10,494 bases of DNA. Origin: DATAFT01 sp035544635. GTDB lineage: Bacteria; Acidobacteriota; Thermoanaerobaculia; Multivoradales; Multivoraceae. Below are positions 6,400-10,494 of this stretch, piece after piece. The DNA lies in the NCBI GenBank assembly GCA_035544635.1, contig DATKDQ010000030.1, forward strand, positions 1 to 10,494. The letters are read 5' to 3'. Every line of letters starts with the position of its first letter. The first letter of the stretch is position 1. The notes beneath the pieces are model-generated. The model was given only the letters and a program-made list of their open reading frames with translations, ran no database searches and was not told the origin of the DNA. The translations under genes and the position numbers were made by a program.

Positions 6400-6405
6400 T
6401 ATACG
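6400..6405 (+). promoter_or_regulatory. Candidate -10 element for the sdhCAB operon
   Basis: TATACG at 6400-6405, in the locally AT-richer stretch ATTCGTATACGCTACA, is the best -10 candidate in the divergent region. With a 17-base spacer the -35 would be TGGCGC (6377-6382), which matches the consensus poorly and overlaps the stem-loop, so an activator or alternative sigma factor may be involved. The predicted 5' UTR is about 70 bases. Confidence 0.3.
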
Positions 6406-6422
6406 CTACACGCGACGGTCCG

Positions 6423-6446
6423 CGCCGCTCAGCTCTCAAAGCGGCG
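6423..6446. repeat. 7-bp inverted repeat in the sdhC leader
   Basis: CGCCGCT (6423-6429) and AGCGGCG (6440-6446) are perfect inverted repeats with a 10-base spacer, 35 bp upstream of the sdhC start. If transcription begins near 6412 this would fold in the 5' UTR; otherwise it could be an operator. The following AAAA lies on the wrong strand for a terminator of plus-strand transcripts. Confidence 0.35.
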
Positions 6447-6481
6447 AAAATCGCAGACTCTCTTTCTCGAGGCGACAATCG

Positions 6482-7303
6482 ATGTCAACTGTGCAGCTCG
6501 ACGGCCATGCCACGGGCCTCGGTGCCACCGCGCGCACGGATCGCTGGTGGCTCACGCCGCTCCTCTACGGGCTCGGCCTCGCCGCCTTCGTGGTCTACAG
6601 CACCTGGGCGGCGTTCCAGGGCGAGCACTACTACCACGAGCCCTACCTGTCGCCGATGTACGCGCCGGTCCTCTACACCGATCCCGGCCAGGTGGGCTCG
6701 GCGCCGGTCGAGCACGCGTGGCTCGGCGCCAAGCCGGCGTGGTGGCCGGGGATGCTGCCGTTCTCGCCGGCCTTCCTGATCCTCGCCTTTCCGGGCTCCT
6801 TCCGGCTGACCTGCTACTACTACCGCAAGGCCTACTACCGCTCGTACTTCTTCAGGCCGCCGGCCTGCGCGGTGGGCGCCCGCCAGCCCGGGCGTTACAA
6901 CGGAGAGACCCGGCTCGCGCTGTTTCAAAATCTTCACCGGTACACGCTCATCTTCGCGCTCGCCCTGGTCCCGATCCTCTACTACGACGCCTTCCTGGCG
7001 TTCTTCCGCGGCGGCCGCTTCGGGGTGGGCGTCGGAAGCCTGGTGCTGCTCCTCAACGCGACGCTCCTCGCCGCCTACACCTTCGGCTGCCATTCCTGGC
7101 GGCACCTGATCGGCGGCAAGATGGACTGCTTCTCCTGCGACGCGGGAGCGCGGGTCCGTTACGGCGTGTGGAAGAAGTCGTCGTGGCTCAACGCGCGCCA
7201 CCAGCTCTTCGCCTGGACGAGCCTGTTCTGGGTCGGTTTCACCGACCTCTACGTGCGCCTGGTCTCGATGGGCGTGTGGACTGACCTCAACACCTGGGGG
7301 TAG
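6482..7303 (+). CDS. sdhC: Succinate dehydrogenase membrane anchor, mycobacterial Sdh1-like
   Basis: This 273-residue membrane subunit anchors the SdhAB catalytic dimer and passes electrons to quinone. About five hydrophobic segments are visible (roughly residues 24-46, 91-108, 152-175, 182-203 and 240-262). The sequence is unlike the small paired SdhC/SdhD anchors of Proteobacteria. It resembles the long single anchor of mycobacterial Sdh1, which I recall as the same length. Hallmarks are TCYYYRKAYYRSYFF (110-124), FGCHSWRHLIGGKMDCFSC (201-219) and WVGFTDLYVRLVSMGV (250-265). C203, H204, H208, C216 and C219 form a dense Cys/His cluster, and C111 and C129 are further candidates. Mycobacterial Sdh1 is reported to hold a membrane-embedded Rieske-type iron-sulfur cluster, so these are likely ligands; that is inference here. 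The ATG at 6482 has GAGG (6469-6472) nine bases upstream. The order C-A-B matches mycobacterial sdh1. Confidence 0.93.
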   Translation: MSTVQLDGHATGLGATARTDRWWLTPLLYGLGLAAFVVYSTWAAFQGEHYYHEPYLSPMYAPVLYTDPGQVGSAPVEHAWLGAKPAWWPGMLPFSPAFLILAFPGSFRLTCYYYRKAYYRSYFFRPPACAVGARQPGRYNGETRLALFQNLHRYTLIFALALVPILYYDAFLAFFRGGRFGVGVGSLVLLLNATLLAAYTFGCHSWRHLIGGKMDCFSCDAGARVRYGVWKKSSWLNARHQLFAWTSLFWVGFTDLYVRLVSMGVWTDLNTWG

Positions 7304-7305
7304 CC

Positions 7306-7335
7306 AGGAGAATGGTGTTTGACGGGGCGTCATGA
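7306..7335 (+). other. Strong SD plus seven-codon mini-ORF overlapping sdhA start
   Basis: AGGAG at 7306-7310, three bases after the sdhC stop, is the best ribosome-binding site in the sdhC-sdhA gap but lies 21 bases from the sdhA ATG, too far to serve it. A mini-ORF (MVFDGAS) begins at ATG 7312 (or GTG 7315, better spaced) and its TGA at 7333-7335 overlaps the sdhA ATG as ATGA. The sdhA start itself has only ACGGGG (7322-7327). This may couple sdhA translation to upstream ribosomes; expression of the peptide is unproven. Confidence 0.3.
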
Positions 7336-9191
7336 TGTTGGATGTCAGGGAGATCGAAACTCACGAGCACGAGGTGCTGGTCATCGGCGCCGGCGGCGCC
7401 GGGCTGCGCGCCGCCATCGCGGCGTCTGCCGCCGGAGTCTCCACCGGCATCGTCTGCAAGTCCCTCCTGGGCAAGGCGCACACGGTGATGGCCGAGGGCG
7501 GCGTCGCGGCGGCGCTCGGCAACGTCGACGCGCGCGACAACTGGAAGATCCACTTCCGCGACACTATGCGCGGCGGCAAGTTCCTCAACCAGTGGCGCAT
7601 GGCCGAGCTCCATGCCCAGCTCGCGCCCGAGCGCGTGCGCGAGCTCGAGCGCTGGGGCGCGGTGTTCGACCGCACCAGGACCGGCCTCATCCACCAGCGC
7701 AACTTCGGCGGCCACCGCTACCCGCGCCTGGCGCACGTCGGCGACCGCACCGGCCTCGAGATGATCCGCACGCTCCAGGACCACGGCGTCCACCAGGGCA
7801 TCGACGTCTACATGGAGTGCTGCGCGCTCGAGCTCCTGCTCGACGACGGGCGCATCGCGGGCGCCCTCGCCTACTGGCGCGAGAGCGGCCGCTTCGTCCT
7901 CTTCCGCGCCAAGGCGATCGTGCTCGCGACCGGCGGCGGCGGCAAGGCCTGGCGGGTGACGTCGAACTCGTGGGAGTACTCGGGTGACGGCTACGGGCTC
8001 GCCTACGAGGCCGGCGCCGAGCTGATGGACATGGAGTTCACGCAGTTCCATCCCACCGGGATGGTGTGGCCGCCGTCGGTGCGAGGAGTGCTCGTGACCG
8101 AGGGCGTGCGCGGCGAGGGCGGAGTGCTGCTCAACAACAAGGGCGAGCGCTTCATGTACCAGTACATCCCGCCCAAGTTCGCCTCCGAGACGGCGGGCAC
8201 GGTCGAGGAGGCCGAGCGCTGGCTCGAGGGCGACAAGAACGCGCGGCGCCCGCCGGAGCTCCTCACCCGCGACGTGGTGGCGCGGGCGATCCGCGCCGAG
8301 GTCAGGGCCGGCCGCGGCTCCGAGCACGGCGGTGTCTACCTCGACATCGCCAAGCGCCGCTCCGCCGAGGACATCAAGAAGAAGCTGCCGTCGATGTACC
8401 ACCAGTTCAAGGAGCTGGCGGAGATCGACATCACCCAGGCTCCGATGGAGGTGGGCCCCACGCTCCACTACTTCATGGGTGGAGTGCGCGTCGACGACGA
8501 CACCCAGATGTCGAAGGTCCCCGGTCTCTTCGCCGCCGGCGAGTGCGCCGGCGGCATGCACGGCGCCAACCGGCTCGGGGGCAACTCGCTCTCGGACCTC
8601 CTGGTGTTCGGCGCGCTCGCGGGCGAGGGGGCGGTCGCTTACAGCAAGGCGCTCACGACGGCGCCGAAGGTGGACGACGCCAAGGTGGTCTCGGCGGTAC
8701 GGCGCGCCACCGACATCCTCAACCGCGAGCAGGGCACCAATCCCTACCTGGTGCAGGAGGATCTCCAGACCGTGATGGAGAGCTACTGCGGCATCGTGCG
8801 CATCAAGGAGGACCTCGAGCAGGGCCTCCGGGAGATCGAGCGGATCAAGGCCGACGTCGACCGGGTCAAGGCGCCCGGCGCCAGCCAGTACAACCCCGGC
8901 TGGTCGACGGCGCTGGATCTGCGCAACCTGGTGATCACCGCCGAGGCGGTGAACCGCGCCGCGCTCTCGCGCGAGGAGAGCCGCGGCGCCCACACCCGCA
9001 TCGACTTCGAGGACGAGCGCGAGGAGTGGAGCAAGGTGAACATCGTGGTCTCGCGCGCCGCGGGAGGGACCATGGAGGCGCGCATCGCCGAGCGCCGCCC
9101 GCCGCCGGCCGAGCTCGCGAAGATCGCGTACGCGACGCTCGAGGAGCTCGAGGGGGCGGGAGCGCAGGCAGCCGCGGCCGGCGCTTCGTAA
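7332..9191 (+). CDS. sdhA: Succinate dehydrogenase flavoprotein subunit
   Basis: This 619-residue FAD subunit oxidises succinate to fumarate. The dinucleotide-binding motif VIGAGGAGLRAA is at 17-28. His50 in GKAHTVMAEGG is the covalent FAD attachment residue. Active-site residues are in place: His240 in QFHPTG, Glu257 and Arg260 in VTEGVRGEGG, the proton-shuttle Arg313 in TRDVVARAI, His379 in LHYFMGG and Arg414 in GANRLGGNSL. The C-terminal domain has GWSTALDLRNLV and ESRGAHTRIDF. Length and sequence fit the Sdh1-type flavoproteins that pair with this anchor. The start is ATG 7332 or the adjacent ATG 7335; an in-frame TGA at 7320-7322 excludes anything upstream. ACGGGG (7322-7327) suits 7335 slightly better. 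The gene begins 28 bp after sdhC and ends 14 bp before sdhB, so the three are one operon. The extreme C-terminus (GAGAQAAAAGAS) is low-complexity. Confidence 0.97.
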   Translation: MMLDVREIETHEHEVLVIGAGGAGLRAAIAASAAGVSTGIVCKSLLGKAHTVMAEGGVAAALGNVDARDNWKIHFRDTMRGGKFLNQWRMAELHAQLAPERVRELERWGAVFDRTRTGLIHQRNFGGHRYPRLAHVGDRTGLEMIRTLQDHGVHQGIDVYMECCALELLLDDGRIAGALAYWRESGRFVLFRAKAIVLATGGGGKAWRVTSNSWEYSGDGYGLAYEAGAELMDMEFTQFHPTGMVWPPSVRGVLVTEGVRGEGGVLLNNKGERFMYQYIPPKFASETAGTVEEAERWLEGDKNARRPPELLTRDVVARAIRAEVRAGRGSEHGGVYLDIAKRRSAEDIKKKLPSMYHQFKELAEIDITQAPMEVGPTLHYFMGGVRVDDDTQMSKVPGLFAAGECAGGMHGANRLGGNSLSDLLVFGALAGEGAVAYSKALTTAPKVDDAKVVSAVRRATDILNREQGTNPYLVQEDLQTVMESYCGIVRIKEDLEQGLREIERIKADVDRVKAPGASQYNPGWSTALDLRNLVITAEAVNRAALSREESRGAHTRIDFEDEREEWSKVNIVVSRAAGGTMEARIAERRPPPAELAKIAYATLEELEGAGAQAAAAGAS

Positions 9192-9192
9192 C

Positions 9193-9199
9193 GGGGGAG
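9193..9199 (+). promoter_or_regulatory. Ribosome-binding site fixing the GTG start of sdhB
   Basis: GGGGGAG sits immediately after the sdhA stop (9189-9191) and 6 bases before GTG 9206. No ATG is available before the conserved N-terminal ferredoxin domain begins, so this site decides the start. Confidence 0.7.
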
Positions 9200-9205
9200 A
9201 CCGAG

Positions 9206-9991
9206 GTGACGCAACCGCAACCTGACCTGAATCCTCCAGCCGCCCGACCGGGCAAGTCCCGCCGCTTCCGCGTCTGGCGCGGCGACCAGAGCGGCGGCGC
9301 CTTCGTCGACTACCAGGTCGCGATGGACCCCGGCATGGTGGTGCTCGATGCCCTCCACCGCATCCAGGCCACCCAGGCCAACGACCTCGCGGTGCGCTGG
9401 AACTGCAAGGCCGGGAAGTGCGGCTCGTGCTCGTGCGAGATCAACGGCAAGCCCAAGCTCTCCTGCATGACGCGGGTCAACGACTACCGCGAGGACGAGA
9501 CCATCGTGGTGCAGCCGATCAAGACCTTCCCGCTGATCCGCGACCTGGTCACCGACGTCTCCTGGAACTACGAGCAGAACAAGAAGATCCCGCCGTTCAC
9601 GCCGCGCCCGCCCGATCCGGACGGCAACTACCGGATGATGCAGGAGGACGTCGATCGCATCCAGGAGTTCCGCAAGTGCATCGAGTGCTACCTGTGCCAG
9701 GACGTCTGCCACGTGCTGCGCGACCACGACAAGCGGGAGCAGTTCGTCGGGCCGCGCTTCCTGATCCGGCTGGCGACGCTCGAGATGCATCCGCACGACA
9801 CGCTCGACCGCATCCCGATGATCCGCGATCAGTTCGGCTCGGGCCTGTGCAACATCAACAAGTGCTGCACCGACGTCTGCCCCGAGCACATCAACATCAC
9901 CGACAACGGCATCATCCCGCTCAAGGAGCGGGTGGTGGATCGCTACTACGATCCGCTGATCTGGTTGAAACGGAAGATTGTCGGCCGGTAG
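9206..9991 (+). CDS. sdhB: Succinate dehydrogenase iron-sulfur subunit
   Basis: This 261-residue electron-transfer subunit links the SdhA flavin to the membrane anchor through three iron-sulfur clusters. The N-terminal plant-ferredoxin-like domain binds [2Fe-2S] through C67, C72, C75 and C87 (NCKAGKCGSCSCEI and LSC). The C-terminal domain has CIECYLCQDVC (C158, C161, C164, C168) and CNINKCCTDVCPEHI (C215, C221, C225), the ligand sets of the [4Fe-4S] and [3Fe-4S] clusters. C77 and C220 are additional cysteines. The frame is open far upstream inside sdhA, but GTG at 9206 with GGGGGAG six bases ahead gives the normal family length. It is the last gene of sdhC-A-B. A 13-residue Pro-rich leader precedes the first conserved strand. 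Downstream is a GC hairpin and a long inverted repeat, probably the operon end. Confidence 0.95.
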   Translation: MTQPQPDLNPPAARPGKSRRFRVWRGDQSGGAFVDYQVAMDPGMVVLDALHRIQATQANDLAVRWNCKAGKCGSCSCEINGKPKLSCMTRVNDYREDETIVVQPIKTFPLIRDLVTDVSWNYEQNKKIPPFTPRPPDPDGNYRMMQEDVDRIQEFRKCIECYLCQDVCHVLRDHDKREQFVGPRFLIRLATLEMHPHDTLDRIPMIRDQFGSGLCNINKCCTDVCPEHINITDNGIIPLKERVVDRYYDPLIWLKRKIVGR

Positions 9992-10006
9992 AGAGACTCT
10001 CAGAGA

Positions 10007-10035
10007 CCTGCCCGCGTAGGAAGCGCCGCGGCAGG
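10007..10035 (+). terminator. Possible hairpin terminator after sdhB
   Basis: CCTGCC (10007-10012) pairs with GGCAGG (10030-10035). After one bulged C the stem continues GCG (10014-10016) with CGC (10027-10029), giving nine pairs and a 10-base loop. It lies 15 bases after the sdhB stop, but a G-rich run rather than a T-tract follows, so intrinsic termination is uncertain. Its 3' arm also belongs to the larger inverted repeat, so the two folds would compete. Confidence 0.35.
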
Positions 10036-10228
10036 CTGGGCGGGGCGGGGTCGCCGCTACGAGGCACCGGCGCGCGCGATGTACAGAGCGATGGCAGGTT
10101 GGCGCGCGCCTGCGCTCTCGCGTCGCTCGGACCGTCATCTCTTCTGAACCGCTGTACCAGCGCTCGCTCGAGAGCTGCCTCTACGCGGCGACCCGCCCCG
10201 CCCGGACGCCCGCCGCTCCCAGCCCTGC
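10031..10228. repeat. Long imperfect inverted repeat, about 200 bp
   Basis: The arms 10038-10066 and 10176-10203 pair over 27 positions with only three single-base bulges (G10050, C10060, C10184). Further inward, GTACAG (10081-10086) pairs with CTGTAC (10152-10157), GATGGC (10090-10095) with GTCATC (10134-10139, one G-T pair), and GGTT (10097-10100) with GACC (10130-10133, one G-T pair). Further outward, GCAGGCTGGG (10031-10040) can pair with 10218-10228 with one bulged C, leaving about 14 unpaired bases in the right arm. The element fills most of the space between two converging genes and has no credible coding content. It could be a structured RNA end, a bidirectional terminator or a miniature mobile repeat. 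Confidence 0.75.
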
Positions 10229-10286
10229 ATGAGAGGCCGCGGCTCCCGAGATGGAGGTCGCTCATCCGAACCGAGGAGGCACCTAT

Positions 10287-10494
10287 CTAGCTCCGCGGGC
10301 GGCCGCGGGCCCGGCCGCGGCCGCCGCGACGGCGCTTGCGGGTGCGGCTCTTCGGCGGCGCGTCCACGGCCTCGAGCGCGGCCATGCGCCAGGCCTCGAG
10401 CATCTCGTGGCCCTCGCCGGTGGCGTCGGCGAGCATCTCGAACAGGAGCACCGCCTCCTGGTACCCGGGATGGGCGGTGACGTGGCGCACCGTC
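10287..10494 (-). CDS. C-terminal fragment, possibly poly(A) polymerase I (PcnB)
   Basis: This is the 3' end of a gene that continues beyond the window; 69 residues plus stop are visible. The first part, VTAHPGYQEAVLLFEM (an HP followed by a hydrophobic helix), then ATGEGHEMLEAWRM, resembles the C-terminal RNA-binding region of bacterial poly(A) polymerase I. The last 23 residues are a highly basic Arg/Gly/Lys tail (KSRTRKRRRGGRGRARG), as is common at PcnB C-termini. The match is from memory of general pattern, so the name is tentative; any RNA- or DNA-binding protein with a basic tail would fit. A GTG at 10490 could act as a start, but the frame stays open to the window edge and the sequence reads as the end of a longer protein. 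It converges on the sdh operon. Confidence 0.45.
   Translation of the reverse strand, partial: TVRHVTAHPGYQEAVLLFEMLADATGEGHEMLEAWRMAALEAVDAPPKSRTRKRRRGGRGRARGRPRS

Noticed and set aside
4823..6481. Long plus-strand open frame running into sdhC
   Set aside because: It is antisense to the transporter gene and low-complexity. Only the part from ATG 6482 is protein-like, with a ribosome-binding site.
7287..8993. Minus-strand 568-codon frame opposite sdhA
   Set aside because: It is the antisense shadow of sdhA, composed of His/Val/Asp/Ala runs without domain pattern.
8066..9205. Plus-strand open frame upstream of and in frame with sdhB
   Set aside because: It overlaps sdhA in another frame and has no motifs; GTG 9206 with a strong SD is the real start.
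10265..10272. tRNA T-loop-like GGTTCGGA on the minus strand
   Set aside because: The flanking bases do not form a T-stem, and no acceptor, D or anticodon arms can be found around it.
1..10494. CRISPR array, insertion sequence, toxin-antitoxin or defence system
   Set aside because: I saw no regularly spaced repeats, transposase or recombinase motifs, or paired small toxin-like genes anywhere in the window.

Overview
The window is high-GC bacterial DNA: one sampled 60-base stretch inside the peroxiredoxin gene is about 67% G+C. It looks like the chromosome of a free-living aerobe. The gene set is a mycobacterial-Sdh1-like succinate dehydrogenase, a luciferase-like flavin oxidoreductase, a secreted dienelactone hydrolase-family protein, a 1-Cys peroxiredoxin and an unusual Nramp-like transporter. 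This fits high-GC soil or sediment lineages (Myxococcota, Binatota-like, Acidobacteriota, possibly Actinomycetota). No rRNA or other marker gene is present, so the phylum is an inference.

Layout. (1) Positions 1-1545 hold three small single-domain genes on the plus strand: a GFA/CENP-V-type zinc protein and two VOC (glyoxalase/bleomycin-resistance fold) proteins. This segment is visibly less GC-rich (a sampled 60-base stretch is about 52%) and has loose spacing, so it looks like accessory DNA abutting the main chromosome near 1545-1615. (2) Positions 1595-3708, minus strand: a secreted dienelactone hydrolase followed by an LLM-class flavin oxidoreductase, probably co-transcribed. (3) Positions 3709-3977: a divergent regulatory region with a 34-bp dyad directly upstream of a perfect Shine-Dalgarno. 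(4) 3978-4661: 1-Cys peroxiredoxin. (5) 4694-6205, minus strand: an Nramp-superfamily transporter in which the canonical DPGN metal-binding motif reads GSGE. (6) 6206-6481: a divergent regulatory region rich in inverted repeats. (7) 6482-9991: the operon sdhC-sdhA-sdhB, encoding a complete three-subunit succinate dehydrogenase whose anchor carries Cys/His motifs fitting a membrane-embedded cluster. (8) 9992-10286: an intergenic stretch almost filled by a roughly 200-bp imperfect inverted repeat. (9) 10287-10494, minus strand: the C-terminal end of a gene with an Arg-rich tail, perhaps poly(A) polymerase I.

How the genes work together. The sdh operon is the one clear pathway unit: it oxidises succinate to fumarate and passes electrons to membrane quinone. 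The peroxiredoxin, hydrolase and flavin oxidoreductase suggest redox and xenobiotic metabolism, but they are neighbours without a proven shared pathway. I did not find a new defence or mobile system. The strongest unexplained signals are non-coding: the 10031-10228 inverted repeat, the nested stem-loop and repeat array at 6339-6393, and the 8-bp palindrome touching the transporter start codon.
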